Below are positions 35,557 to 43,879 of a stretch of 64,000 nt of DNA, piece by piece. The notes under the pieces were generated by a model. The model did no database searches, had not been told where the DNA came from, and saw nothing but the letters and a program-made list of their open reading frames with translations. How positions within the stretch are numbered: the stretch's first letter is position 1; every line of letters starts with the position of its first letter. The position numbers were made by a program, and so were the translations under genes. The stretch is from Klebsiella quasivariicola. Its GTDB lineage: Bacteria > Pseudomonadota > Gammaproteobacteria > Enterobacterales > Enterobacteriaceae. The stretch is taken from assembly GCF_002269255.1 (NCBI RefSeq), contig NZ_CP022823.1, positions 1,240,001 to 1,304,000 on the forward strand, in the 5' to 3' direction.

Positions 35557-35609
35557 TTAGGCACCTCAAAAACAATAAAGCTTTATAAGGTGCCTAACAA
35601 GGTGCCTAA
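35557..35609. repeat. Three copies of AGGTGCCTAA beside the integrase
   Basis: One inverted copy (TTAGGCACCT, 35557-35566) and two direct copies (within 35587-35597 and 35599-35609) lie just upstream of the integrase gene, between it and ssrA. Their number and place suit arm-type binding sites for the integrase or an excisionase at the island end. Function is inferred. Confidence 0.5.
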
Positions 35610-35662
35610 AAGGTTCGGATTTAATTAGTTGGCATCAGACCTCGCGGGACAAATTCAAGGCA

Positions 35663-35696
35663 CAAAAAAGCCCGCAGGGCTTGCGCCGTGCGGGCT
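35663..35696 (-). terminator. Rho-independent terminator of ssrA
   Basis: On the minus strand: AGCCCGCA, a loop containing CGGCGCAAGCCC, TGCGGGCT, then TTTTTTG. It ends about 47 bases after the mature tmRNA 3' end, on the island side of the attachment site, so either it was carried in by the element or the insertion point lies beyond it. Confidence 0.8.
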
Positions 35697-35742
35697 CTTA
35701 GGACTTCATCGGATGACTCTGGTAATCACCGATGGAGAATTT

Positions 35743-36105
35743 TGGTGGAGCTGGCGGGAGTTGAACCCGCGTCCGAAATTCCTACATCCTCGGCACTACA
35801 TGCTTAGTCAGTCTTTACATTCGCTTGCCAGCTGCGGACAGACACGCCACTAACAAACTAGCCTGATTAGATTTAACGCTTCAACCCCAGGCAGGGCATC
35901 CACGCGATCTCTTTTGGGTTTGACCTCTCTTTGATCCCCGTCTTAAGAGCGGAAGCTAGGGAGAGAGGGCTCAGAGCAGGTTATTAAGCTGCTAAAGCGT
36001 AGTTTTCGTCGTTTGCGACTATTTTTTGCGGCTTTTTACGAGGCCAACCGCCCCTCGGCATGCACCTTGGGTTTCGCAAATCCCGTCGAATCCAGAATCA
36101 GCCCC
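35743..36105 (-). ncRNA. ssrA: Transfer-messenger RNA (tmRNA)
   Basis: Rescues stalled ribosomes together with SmpB. The 363-nt gene starts with GGGGCTGATTCTGGATTCGA and ends with the tRNA-like GGGTTCAACTCCCGCCAGCT-CCACCA. The tag reading frame encodes ANDENYALAA followed by a stop (GCAAACGACGAAAACTACGC TTTAGCAGCTTAA). It lies 143 bp downstream of smpB, as in other enterobacteria. Its 3' end is the usual attachment site for CP4-57-type islands, and an integrase remnant follows directly. Confidence 0.98.
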
Positions 36106-36118
36106 AATGTGTAGGTCA

Positions 36119-36147
36119 AGTATAACAGATTTGTGAATGTCGTTACC
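36119..36147 (-). promoter_or_regulatory. Probable ssrA promoter
   Basis: A TATACT -10 box lies at 36119-36124 on the minus strand, 13 bases before the mature 5' G; the -35 region near 36142-36147 is weak. The few bases between would form the short 5' precursor trimmed by RNase P. Placement agrees with the E. coli gene. Confidence 0.5.
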
Positions 36148-36248
36148 AGCCCCATTACGCAGGATTGTTTCAACGGGGTGGACGAAAAAGCAGCATCAAC
36201 AAGGATATAGCGTAAGGGCCAGCGAGAGCTGGCCCTCAGGGGAGGGGG

Positions 36249-36731
36249 TTAACGTCCGGCGTGCTTCATAATACGCGCCTTGTCCAGCGCCCATTCACGA
36301 TCTTTCAGGTCGGTACGCTTGTCGTGCTGTTTCTTACCTTTGGCGACGCCGATTTTCACTTTGCACCAGGCGTTCTTCCAGTACAGCGACAGGGCGACGA
36401 CGGTGTAACCTTCGCGGTTAATGCGGCCGTACAGCGTGTCGAGTTCGCGCTGGTTGAGCAGCAGCTTACGGGTACGCGTCGGGTCGCAGACATAGTGGGT
36501 GGAAGCCACGGCCATGGGCGTAAAGTTGGCGCCGAACAGGAAGGCTTCGCCATCCTTCAGGATGACATAGCTATCGCCGATGTTGGCTTTGCCTGCACGC
36601 AGGGATTTGACTTCCCAGCCCTGCAGGGCGAGACCAGCCTCGTATTCATCTTCGATAAAGTATTCGTGACGGGCGCGTTTATTCAGCGCAATGGTGGCTG
36701 ATCCAGGTTTGTGGGCTTTTTTCTTAGTCAT
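36249..36731 (-). CDS. smpB: SmpB, tmRNA-binding protein
   Basis: Binds tmRNA and delivers it to stalled ribosomes in trans-translation. The 160-aa length matches the family. Visible are NKRARHEYFIEDEYEAGLALQGWEVKSLRAGKANIGDSYV, the KLLLNQRELDTLYGRI strand, and the basic C-terminal tail KGKKQHDKRTDLKDREWALDK that enters the mRNA channel (given by region, residues about 11-50, 85-100 and 132-152). It lies directly upstream of ssrA and is divergent from ratA. Confidence 0.97.
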   Translation of the reverse strand: MTKKKAHKPGSATIALNKRARHEYFIEDEYEAGLALQGWEVKSLRAGKANIGDSYVILKDGEAFLFGANFTPMAVASTHYVCDPTRTRKLLLNQRELDTLYGRINREGYTVVALSLYWKNAWCKVKIGVAKGKKQHDKRTDLKDREWALDKARIMKHAGR

Positions 36732-36880
36732 AATGTCCTGAAGTCATCGTCTTATACACAGTTACCTCGATCGCATCCTGCGAGGTGTACTGCGCATCTT
36801 AGCACGAGTTGCGGCACAGCGTTTTTTTTAGCAGCAGATAAATGATATTATTTGCACTGTGTTTAAATGTGGAACCTGCT

Positions 36881-37318
36881 ATGCCTCAGATTAGCCGTAC
36901 TGCGCTGGTGCCTTTCAGCGCGGAACAGATGTATCAACTGGTAAACGATGTGAAGTCCTATCCTGATTTTCTGCCAGGCTGCACCGGTAGCCGCGTGCTG
37001 GAATTCGGGCCGACGCAAATGACGGCGGCGGTTGATGTGTCCAAAGCCGGCATCAGTAAGACCTTCACGACCCGCAATACACTGACCAGCAACCAGAGCA
37101 TTTTAATGAGCCTGGTGGATGGCCCGTTCAAGAAGCTGATTGGCGGCTGGAAGTTTATCCCGCTGAGCCCCGAGGCCTGCAAAATCGAATTCCATCTCGA
37201 TTTTGAGTTTACCAATAAATTGATTGAGATGGCTTTTGGCCGGATCTTCAAAGAGCTGGCCGCTAACATGGTGCAAGCGTTCACTTCGCGCGCCAAAGAG
37301 GTTTACAGTGCCGGCTAA
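36881..37318 (+). CDS. ratA: RatA, START-domain protein (ribosome-association toxin / coenzyme Q-binding family)
   Basis: START/polyketide-cyclase fold protein of the Coq10 family. In E. coli it is reported to bind 50S subunits and block 70S formation. The start at 36881 (MPQISRTALVPFSAEQMYQL) with GGAA upstream gives 145 aa; a longer frame from 36842 is open but not preferred. Conserved segments include NDVKSYPDFLPGCTGSRVL and FIPLSPEACKIEFHLDFEF. It overlaps ratB by 11 bases and is divergent from smpB. Confidence 0.93.
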   Translation: MPQISRTALVPFSAEQMYQLVNDVKSYPDFLPGCTGSRVLEFGPTQMTAAVDVSKAGISKTFTTRNTLTSNQSILMSLVDGPFKKLIGGWKFIPLSPEACKIEFHLDFEFTNKLIEMAFGRIFKELAANMVQAFTSRAKEVYSAG

Positions 37319-37598
37319 TATTCGTGTTGAAGTCGCCTACGCGCTGCCTGAAAAGCAGTACCTGCAGCGGGTCACCCTGGACGAGGGGGCGACGGTCGAG
37401 CAGGCGATTATCGCCAGCGGTCTGCTGGCGCTGCGTGATGATATCGATCTGGCGAAGAACAAGCTGGGTATTTACAGCCGTCCGGTAAAACTGCATGACG
37501 AAGTTCACGACGGCGACCGGGTGGAAATCTATCGTCCGCTGATTGCTGACCCAAAAGAGCTGCGTCGCCAGCGGGCAGAGAAAAGCGCTGCGAAGTAA
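37308..37598 (+). CDS. ratB: RatB (RnfH family), small ubiquitin-like-fold protein
   Basis: A 96-aa protein of the RnfH/UPF0125 family with a beta-grasp fold; function is not firmly known, and the link to RatA as antitoxin is not established. The start is a GTG at 37308 inside the end of ratA (VPANIRVEVAYALPEKQYLQ), a usual arrangement for this pair. The conserved IGIYSRPVKL-like segment (LGIYSRPVKLHDEVHDGDRVEIYRPL) is at about residues 48-73. The tail is basic. A bidirectional terminator follows. Confidence 0.92.
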   Translation: MPANIRVEVAYALPEKQYLQRVTLDEGATVEQAIIASGLLALRDDIDLAKNKLGIYSRPVKLHDEVHDGDRVEIYRPLIADPKELRRQRAEKSAAK

Positions 37599-37627
37599 CC
37601 TGCAGTAGCAGACCAGTTATCAGCCAT

Positions 37628-37655
37628 AAAAAAAGCGCTCACCGAGCGCTTTTTG
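37628..37655. terminator. Bidirectional terminator between ratB and bamE
   Basis: Stem AAAGCGCT / AGCGCTTT with loop CACCG and A/T runs on both sides, suitable for the convergent ratAB and bamE transcripts. Confidence 0.88.
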
Positions 37656-37667
37656 CTTTTCCGGGCC

Positions 37668-38009
37668 TTACTGACTGGTCAGCGCGGGCTTGTTATCAAT
37701 GTTAGTCAACACACCGCCGCTATTGAAGGTCAGGGTCAGGGTCTGCTGAGTCACTTTCTGGTGGCCCGGCTCCTGACGGAATACATAGAACCAGGTATTG
37801 GTGCCGAACGGATCCGTCATCATTGGCGTCCCCAGAGCATAAGCAACCTGCTGTTGCGTCATACCGACACGAATTTTCGCTACATCGTTTGGTGCCAGAT
37901 AGTTACCCTGGTTGATGTCAGGACGGTAAACCACTCGTTCCAGAGTGGAACAGCCTGCGGTCAACATAAGAAGAACCGCTGCGGCAGCAGTCAGCGTTTT
38001 ACAGCGCAT
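37668..38009 (-). CDS. bamE: BamE, outer-membrane assembly lipoprotein
   Basis: Small lipoprotein of the BAM complex that helps insert beta-barrel proteins into the outer membrane. The 113-aa protein has a lipoprotein signal (MRCKTLTAAAAVLLMLTAGC, lipobox LTAGC), then VVYRPDINQGNYLAPNDVAKIRVG, the TQQQVAYALGTPMMTDPFGTNTWFYVFRQEPGH core, as in E. coli BamE/SmpA. Lies after recN on the same strand, 147 bp apart. Confidence 0.96.
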   Translation of the reverse strand: MRCKTLTAAAAVLLMLTAGCSTLERVVYRPDINQGNYLAPNDVAKIRVGMTQQQVAYALGTPMMTDPFGTNTWFYVFRQEPGHQKVTQQTLTLTFNSGGVLTNIDNKPALTSQ

Positions 38010-38156
38010 AGTGATTTGATTCCTTTTTGGGCCCGAGCAGTACGTGGCTCATCTGTAATATGCCGATAATAATAGACCTTCGCCCCGTTGGAAACCTCCG
38101 GCTGCAGGTCAGCAGGCAATTTGCTGTTCACTATGACCCTGTGAAAATCAAAAAGT

Positions 38157-39818
38157 TTACGCCGCAAGCAACTCTTTCGCGTTCGCCAGGGTGTTGCGCG
38201 TGACCTCGCTGCCGCCCAGCAGACGGGCCAGCTCCTGCAAGCGAGCACGTTTATCCAGCGGCTGCATATGGGTTTCGGTCATCTCGCCATCGGTCTCTTT
38301 GCAGACAAAGAAATGATGGTGGCCGCAGCCTGCGACCTGCGGCAGGTGGGTCACGCACATCACCTGCGTGGACTCGCCCAGCTGGCGCAGCAGCTTGCCG
38401 ACCACGGCGGCAGTCGGGCCGCTGATGCCGACGTCCACTTCGTCGAAGATGAGCGCCGGGGTTTCCATTTTACGCGCGGTGATCACCTGAATCGCCAGCG
38501 CAATGCGCGACAGTTCTCCACCGGAGGCGACTTTGGCGATCGGCTGCAGCGGCTGACCCGGGTTAGTGGTGACACGGAACTCAATATGGTCGGCGCCGTC
38601 GGCGGTCAGATGGCGTTCATCGAATGCGACCTCAATCGCGAAGACCCCGTGCGGCATCGAAAGTGAGTGCATACTCTCGGTGATGAGCTGGGTCAGCTCG
38701 TCGGCGCTGGCCTGGCGCAGGGCGTGCAGCTGGCGCGCGGTCTCCAGCGCCAGCTGATGATGTTCAACCACCTGCTGGCTGAGGGATTCCAGCGAGCCGG
38801 CGCTGCCGTCCAGCAGGCGCTGCTCTTCCAGCATCGCCTGGTAAACTGCCGGCAGCTCTTCCGGCATCACCTGATGCTTACGCGCCAGCGCGATTTGCCG
38901 GGAAATCCGCTGCTCAAGTTCGAACAGACGGTTCGGATCGAGGTCCAGACGGTCGTGATAGTGGCGCAGCTCGTCGCTGGCCTCGCTGAGCTGTATGGTC
39001 GCTTCTTCCAGCATATCCAGAACGCCGGAAAGCTTGCTGTCCATACCCACCAGCTCGCTGACCAGCTGCTTCGCGGTATAAAGCTGGCTCTGCAGATTGG
39101 CCTCTTCGCCGTCGGCAAGCAATGTCAGGGCGTGCTGGCAGGTGCTGAGCAGCTGCCCGCTGTTGGCCAGGCGCTTGTACTCTTCGTCAATCTGCTCGAA
39201 CTCTCCTGGCAACGGGTTAAATTCGTTCAGCTCTTTAAGCTGATACTGCAGCAGATCGGCACGGGCAGCGCGCTCCTGGCTTTGCTGCTGATGCTGGGCC
39301 AGCTCGCGGCAGCTTTGGTGCCACTGGCGATAGTGCTCGGCCATGCGCTGAGTGAGCACATACTCACCGGTATAGCCGTCGAGCAGGGTTTTCTGGTGTT
39401 CGGGTTTGGTCAGCAACTGGTGGGCATGCTGGCCATGGATCTGGATCAGCAGCTGGCCCAGCTCGCGCAGCTGCGAGAGCGGGACGGCGGTGCCGTTGAT
39501 AAAGCCGCGCGAGCGGCCGTCGGCGCTGATCACGCGACGAAGTAAACACTCACGCCCGCTCTCCAGCTGGTTCTCTTCCAGCCAGCGCTGGGCGGCTGGG
39601 GTGTCTTTCAGCGCGAAGCGCGCGCACAGGTCGGCACGGGTGGCGCCGCGACGCACCATGTCGGCTTCTGCTCTGCCGCCGAGGCACAGCCCCAGCGCGT
39701 CGATGGCAATAGATTTCCCGGCGCCGGTTTCCCCGGTGATGGCGGTCATACCGCTGTGGAAATCAATTTCCAGTTCACGAACGATAGCAAAATTACTGAT
39801 GGTGAGTTGCGCCAACAT
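38157..39818 (-). CDS. recN: RecN, SMC-like DNA repair ATPase
   Basis: SOS-induced protein for repair of double-strand breaks. The start at 39818 (MLAQLTISNFAIVREL, AGGAAGG upstream) gives 553 aa, the E. coli length; the longer open frame from 39926 runs through the LexA sites and is rejected. Walker A GETGAGKS is near residue 30, the coiled-coil hairpin spans about 155-365, and the C-terminal ABC part has the signature ASGGELSRIALA and Walker B LIFDEVDVGISG, with the VTHLPQVAG His loop. Two LexA boxes precede it. Confidence 0.96.
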   Translation of the reverse strand: MLAQLTISNFAIVRELEIDFHSGMTAITGETGAGKSIAIDALGLCLGGRAEADMVRRGATRADLCARFALKDTPAAQRWLEENQLESGRECLLRRVISADGRSRGFINGTAVPLSQLRELGQLLIQIHGQHAHQLLTKPEHQKTLLDGYTGEYVLTQRMAEHYRQWHQSCRELAQHQQQSQERAARADLLQYQLKELNEFNPLPGEFEQIDEEYKRLANSGQLLSTCQHALTLLADGEEANLQSQLYTAKQLVSELVGMDSKLSGVLDMLEEATIQLSEASDELRHYHDRLDLDPNRLFELEQRISRQIALARKHQVMPEELPAVYQAMLEEQRLLDGSAGSLESLSQQVVEHHQLALETARQLHALRQASADELTQLITESMHSLSMPHGVFAIEVAFDERHLTADGADHIEFRVTTNPGQPLQPIAKVASGGELSRIALAIQVITARKMETPALIFDEVDVGISGPTAAVVGKLLRQLGESTQVMCVTHLPQVAGCGHHHFFVCKETDGEMTETHMQPLDKRARLQELARLLGGSEVTRNTLANAKELLAA

Positions 39819-39844
39819 AGCTGCCTTCCTGTATGAAAAACCAA

Positions 39845-39864
39845 TACTGTGTTTTCGTACAGTA
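39845..39864 (-). promoter_or_regulatory. LexA (SOS) box 1 of recN
   Basis: Sequence TACTGTGTTTTCGTACAGTA matches the CTG-N10-CAG consensus with long dyad arms. It lies 27 bases before the recN start codon and overlaps the expected core promoter. Confidence 0.9.
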
Positions 39865-39866
39865 TA

Positions 39867-39886
39867 GACTGGTTTTTTATCCAGTA
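39867..39886 (-). promoter_or_regulatory. LexA (SOS) box 2 of recN
   Basis: A second CTG-N10-CAG site (CTGGTTTTTTATCCAG) two bases from box 1 on the upstream side. Tandem boxes are known for recN in E. coli and explain its tight SOS control. Confidence 0.82.
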
Positions 39887-39904
39887 AAGAGGCAGCAATG
39901 AAAA

Positions 39905-40783
39905 TCAGAATAATTTTTTCGACCAACCGAGCTTGGTGCTTAATGTATTGAAATAGCTGTAATCTTTAGGATGAATCAGATTGAGGTGATAATCGCAGCG
40001 GCGAATGAGGACGTCTTCGCCATCCTGGATCGGCAGAGCAATCTGGCTGTCGCAGCTGATCTCCAGATCGCTGCAGCGATGAGAGAAGCGCAGGCGAATG
40101 GTGCTGTCACCGTTGATCACCAGCGGTCGCGCTGAAAGGGTGTGCGGGAACATTGGTACCAGAGTGATAGCGTCCAGCGACGGCGTAAGGATCGGGCCGC
40201 CGGCCGACAGCGAATAGGCGGTGGAACCGGTCGGGGTGGAGATAATCAGGCCATCAGAGCGCTGAGAGAACGCGAAGACTTCATCGATATAGACTTCGAA
40301 TTCAATCATATGCGCCACTTTGCCGGGGTGCAGCACCACTTCGTTGATGGCGGTGCTGATGCGTTTCTGGCAATCCTGCTGGCATACCTGGGCTTCCAGT
40401 AGAAAGCGTTTCTCGGCGATGTAGTGGCCTTCCAGCACGTCGGCGAGCTGCTGCAGGGCGTTGTCCGGGTCCAGGTCGGTGAGAAAGCCGAGGTTGCCGC
40501 GGTTAATGCCGATGACGTTAATGTCGTAACGGGCCAGGGTCCGCGCCGCGCCGAGCATATTGCCGTCGCCGCCCACCACCACCGCGAGGTCGGCCTGTTG
40601 GCCAATCTCCGCCAGCGTGCCGGTTTTCACGTTGCTGAGCTGAAGTTCATGGGCGATCTGCTGTTCAACCAGCACTTCATACCCTTTGCTGCACAGCCAG
40701 CGCCAGAGCATTTCATGTGTGGTCAGGGCGGTGGGGTGACGAGGATGTCCCACAATGCCGATACACTTGAAATGGTTCTTCAT
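39905..40783 (-). CDS. nadK: NadK, NAD kinase
   Basis: Phosphorylates NAD to NADP with ATP in the cytoplasm. The 292-aa protein has the GGDGN motif in [18 protein letters not shown] (about residues 68-85), [13 protein letters not shown], the [22 protein letters not shown] region and the glycine-rich [17 protein letters not shown]. Length is as in E. coli. It lies just upstream of recN on the same strand and divergent from grpE. Confidence 0.97.
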
Positions 40784-40833
40784 GATCTGGATGTCCTTGC
40801 GTTAAATGAAATAGTGACAATCTGTCCGCTTCC

Positions 40834-40863
40834 CTTGAAACCCGGAAACTGATCCCCATAATA
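40834..40863 (+). promoter_or_regulatory. Sigma-32 heat-shock promoter of grpE
   Basis: CTTGAAA at 40834 and CCCCATAATA at 40854 with a 14-base gap match the sigma-32 consensus (CTTGAA, CCCCAT-T). It lies about 46 bases before the grpE start. Confidence 0.88.
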
Positions 40864-40908
40864 AGCGAAGTTAGCGAGATGAATGCGAAAAAAAACGCGG
40901 AGAAATTC

Positions 40909-41499
40909 ATGAGTAGTAAAGAACAGAAAACGCCTGAGGGGCAAGCCCCGGAAGAAATTATCACGGAGCAGCACGACGACGTTGAGGCGGTAGAGCCTGA
41001 AGTTTCGGCTGAGCAGGTGGATCCGCGCGATGAAAAAATTGCGAATCTGGAAGCCCAGCTGGCTGAAGCGCAGAAACGTGAACGTGAAGTGATGCTGCGT
41101 GCCAAAGCCGACGAAGATAACCTGCGTCGTCGTACCGAGCAGGATATCGAGAAAGCGCACAAGTTTGCGCTGGAAAAATTCGTCAATGAACTGCTGCCGG
41201 TAATCGACAGCCTGGACCGCGCGCTGGAAGTGGCCGACAAGGCTAACCCGGACCTGGCGCCGATGGTGGAAGGGATCGAACTGACCCTGAAATCCATGCT
41301 GGACGTGGTGCGTAAGTTCGGCGTGGAAGTGATCGCCGACACCAACGTTCCGCTGGATCCGAACGTCCACCAGGCCATTGCGATGGTCGAGTCTGAAGAC
41401 GTGGCGGCGGGCAACGTGCTGGCCGTGATGCAGAAAGGTTATACCCTGAACGGCCGTACTATTCGCGCTGCGATGGTGACAGTAGCGAAAGCGAAATAA
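40909..41499 (+). CDS. grpE: GrpE, nucleotide-exchange factor of DnaK
   Basis: Co-chaperone that releases ADP from DnaK. The start at 40909 (MSSKEQKTPEGQ, GGAG upstream) gives 196 aa; a longer frame from 40879 is rejected. The acidic N-terminus is followed by a long paired helix (DPRDEKIANLEAQLAEAQKR...) and the beta domain with NVPLDPNVHQAIAMVESEDVAAGNVL near the end. A sigma-32 promoter precedes it. Confidence 0.97.
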   Translation: MSSKEQKTPEGQAPEEIITEQHDDVEAVEPEVSAEQVDPRDEKIANLEAQLAEAQKREREVMLRAKADEDNLRRRTEQDIEKAHKFALEKFVNELLPVIDSLDRALEVADKANPDLAPMVEGIELTLKSMLDVVRKFGVEVIADTNVPLDPNVHQAIAMVESEDVAAGNVLAVMQKGYTLNGRTIRAAMVTVAKAK

Positions 41500-41516
41500 C
41501 GCCTGCTGCTTTGCTG

Positions 41517-41545
41517 AACGGCTGCCCGCGGGCGGCCGTTTTTTA
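41517..41545 (+). terminator. grpE terminator
   Basis: Stem CGGCTGCCCG / CGGGCGGCCG (with one mismatch) followed by TTTTTT, 18 bases after the grpE stop. Confidence 0.82.
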
Positions 41546-41569
41546 TGCCACCGCTCCCGGCGCGAGATA

Positions 41570-41596
41570 AAAAAACGGCGGGCCGCAGCCCACCGT
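41570..41596 (-). terminator. yfjD terminator (leftward)
   Basis: On the minus strand CGGTGGGC-TGCG-GCCCGCCG followed by a T run, just after the yfjD stop. It is separate from the grpE terminator facing it. Confidence 0.8.
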
Positions 41597-41618
41597 GATG
41601 TTAATTCCTTCGCTCGCG

Positions 41619-42905
41619 CTACTCCGCGACGCTCTCGCGTAATGATTTCACCGGCATCACTTTCACCTGTTTGATCATGTTGTCCTGCACGTCGAGGATA
41701 TCAATATCATATTGCTCAATGCGCACGCGGGTGCCCGGGACCGGGATCTCTTCCAGCGCCTCGAGAATGATACCGTTGACGGTGCGCGCCTCATCTTCCG
41801 GCAGGTGCCAGTTAAAGGCTTTATTGATCTCGCGAACGTTGGCGCTGCCGTCGATAATCACCGTGCCGTCGTTGAGCGGGGTTACTTCCTCCGCCAGGGT
41901 GGGGGACATGGAGGTGGTGAAGTCGCCGACAATCTCTTCAAGAATATCTTCTACGGTGACCAGCCCCTGAATATCGCCGTATTCATCGACCACCAGACCG
42001 ACTTTCTTTTTATTGCGCTGAAATTTCACCAGCTGGGTGCTGAGCGGCGTCCCTTCCGGAACAAAGTAGATCTCATCTGCCGCCCGCAGCATGATCTCTT
42101 TTGTGAACTCTTTCTTCTCCGTCATCAGGCGATAGGCTTCGCGGACGCGCAGCATGCTGATGGCATCGTCCAGCGAATCGCGGTAGAGCACGATGCGGCC
42201 GTGCGGGGAGTGGGTCAGCTGGCGGACGATCGATTTCCAGTCATCGTTGATGTCGATGCCGACAATCTCATTGCGCGGCACCATGATGTCGTTAACGCTG
42301 ACCTTCTCCAGATCCAGCACCGACAGCAGCATATCCTGGTTGCGCCGTGAGATTTGTGAACGGGATTCATTCACAATCGTGCGCAGTTCATCTTTGCTCA
42401 AAGCGCTGCTGATGACGGTATCGGTGCGGATACCCATCATGCGCATCAACATGCGGGTGATGGTATTCAGCAGCCACACCAGCGGCATCATCAGCACCTG
42501 CAGCGGCGCCAGCAGGAAGCTGCTGGGGTAGGCGACCTTTTCCGGATAGAGCGCGGCGATGGTCTTCGGCAGCACCTCGGCAAATACCAGCACCACAAAG
42601 GTGAGCACGCCGGTGGCGATCGCGACGCCGGCGTCGCCGTAGAGACGCATACCGACGATAGTGCCCAGCGCCGAGGCGAGAATGTTGACGAGGTTGTTGC
42701 CGATGAGCACGAGGCTAATCAGGCGGTCCGGCTTGCGCAGCAGCTTCTCCACGCGCTTGGCGGGGCGGTTGCCTTGTTTCGCCATATGACGCAGCCGATA
42801 GCGGTTCAGCGTCATCATGCCGGTTTCGGAGCCGGAGAAATAGGCAGAGATAATCACCATGACGATCAGCGTTATGATCAGCGTGGTGGTGGAGATATGT
42901 TCCAC
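41619..42905 (-). CDS. yfjD: YfjD, CNNM/CorC-family membrane protein with CBS domains
   Basis: Inner-membrane protein of the CNNM/CorB family linked to magnesium or divalent-cation export. The 428-aa protein has an N-terminal DUF21 membrane domain of about 150 residues (ISAYFSGSETGMMTLNRYRLRHMA), a CBS pair (DIMVPRNEIVGIDINDDW; VGLVVDEYGDIQGLVTVEDILEEIVGD) and a C-terminal CorC_HlyC domain (LNDGTVIIDGSANVREINKAFNWHLP). Same strand as ypjD upstream, 19 bp apart. Substrate assignment follows family knowledge. Confidence 0.93.
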   Translation of the reverse strand: MEHISTTTLIITLIVMVIISAYFSGSETGMMTLNRYRLRHMAKQGNRPAKRVEKLLRKPDRLISLVLIGNNLVNILASALGTIVGMRLYGDAGVAIATGVLTFVVLVFAEVLPKTIAALYPEKVAYPSSFLLAPLQVLMMPLVWLLNTITRMLMRMMGIRTDTVISSALSKDELRTIVNESRSQISRRNQDMLLSVLDLEKVSVNDIMVPRNEIVGIDINDDWKSIVRQLTHSPHGRIVLYRDSLDDAISMLRVREAYRLMTEKKEFTKEIMLRAADEIYFVPEGTPLSTQLVKFQRNKKKVGLVVDEYGDIQGLVTVEDILEEIVGDFTTSMSPTLAEEVTPLNDGTVIIDGSANVREINKAFNWHLPEDEARTVNGIILEALEEIPVPGTRVRIEQYDIDILDVQDNMIKQVKVMPVKSLRESVAE

Positions 42906-42924
42906 GTAGGATTCCTTAAAAGAC

Positions 42925-43716
42925 TTAGCTCACGAACTGCTGCAGCACACGGCTACCAAAATAGGCCAGCGTCAGCAGACCGGCGCCAGCGACGCTGAAC
43001 CATACCACACGACGTCCGCGCCACCCTTCATGATAGTGGCCCCACAGCAGAACGATATAGACGAACCACGCAATAATCGACAGCACCGCTTTATCAATGT
43101 TTTCGCTGCTGAACAGATTGTGCATATAGAACAGGCCGCTGCACAGCGTCAGGGTCAGCAGCACCACGCCGACCTGGGTGATGTGGAACATTTTGCGCTC
43201 AATGCTCATCAGCGGCGGCATTTCGCTGCTGAAGGCCAGTTTTTTATTCTTGAGCTGGTAGTCGATCCACGCCAGCTGCAGCGCGTACAGCGCGGCAATG
43301 ATCAGCGTGGCGTACGAGAAGAGCGACAGGCCGATATGCACCAGCATCCCCGGGGTGGTTTCCAGGTGGGTGATATATTCGTTAGGCACGAAAGTGGCGA
43401 AGGCCAGATTGATCAGCGCAAAGGCATAGACGATAGGCAACAGCAGCCAGCCGCGATTGCGCGAGGCCACGATGGTCATCACCGTGCAGATCATCAGGCT
43501 GACCAGCGACCCGACGTTCAGTAAGCTGAGGTTTTGCCCGCTCTCGCCGCCGGGGAATATCCGTGCTTCCAGTGCAAAAGCATGGCAGATCAACGCGATA
43601 GTCGCAGATAAAATCGCCATTCGCCGCCAGCTGCTGTTTTTTTGCAGCAAGCCGGGGATAATCAGCGCGAGACTGACGGAGTAGGCGACAAGGGCGAGTA
43701 GAGCAAAAACAGGCAT
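42925..43716 (-). CDS. ypjD: YpjD, HemX/CcsA-like inner-membrane protein
   Basis: Polytopic membrane protein of the cytochrome-c-assembly (CcsA/HemX) family; its exact role in enterobacteria is not known. The start at 43716 (MPVFALLALVAYSVSLALII) gives 263 aa, the E. coli length; upstream codons to 43794 overlap the ffh promoter region. About eight hydrophobic segments are visible, with GMLVHIGLSLFSYATLIIAALYALQL and the WGHYHEGWRGRR loop containing the conserved histidines. Divergent from ffh. Confidence 0.92.
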   Translation of the reverse strand: MPVFALLALVAYSVSLALIIPGLLQKNSSWRRMAILSATIALICHAFALEARIFPGGESGQNLSLLNVGSLVSLMICTVMTIVASRNRGWLLLPIVYAFALINLAFATFVPNEYITHLETTPGMLVHIGLSLFSYATLIIAALYALQLAWIDYQLKNKKLAFSSEMPPLMSIERKMFHITQVGVVLLTLTLCSGLFYMHNLFSSENIDKAVLSIIAWFVYIVLLWGHYHEGWRGRRVVWFSVAGAGLLTLAYFGSRVLQQFVS

Positions 43717-43879
43717 AGGTGTCGGCTGTTGGCTAAATAAGAAAGAGAAGCAGTATAACGTCAGCAGGCCTCTGCTCCAACCGTTGCAGCACATTCAGAT
43801 TGATGTCGTGTTATACTCCGCCACATTCGTTTTGTGTGTCGCTGCGGCGACCGACCGTTTCCACCTCAGGCGAGAGACA

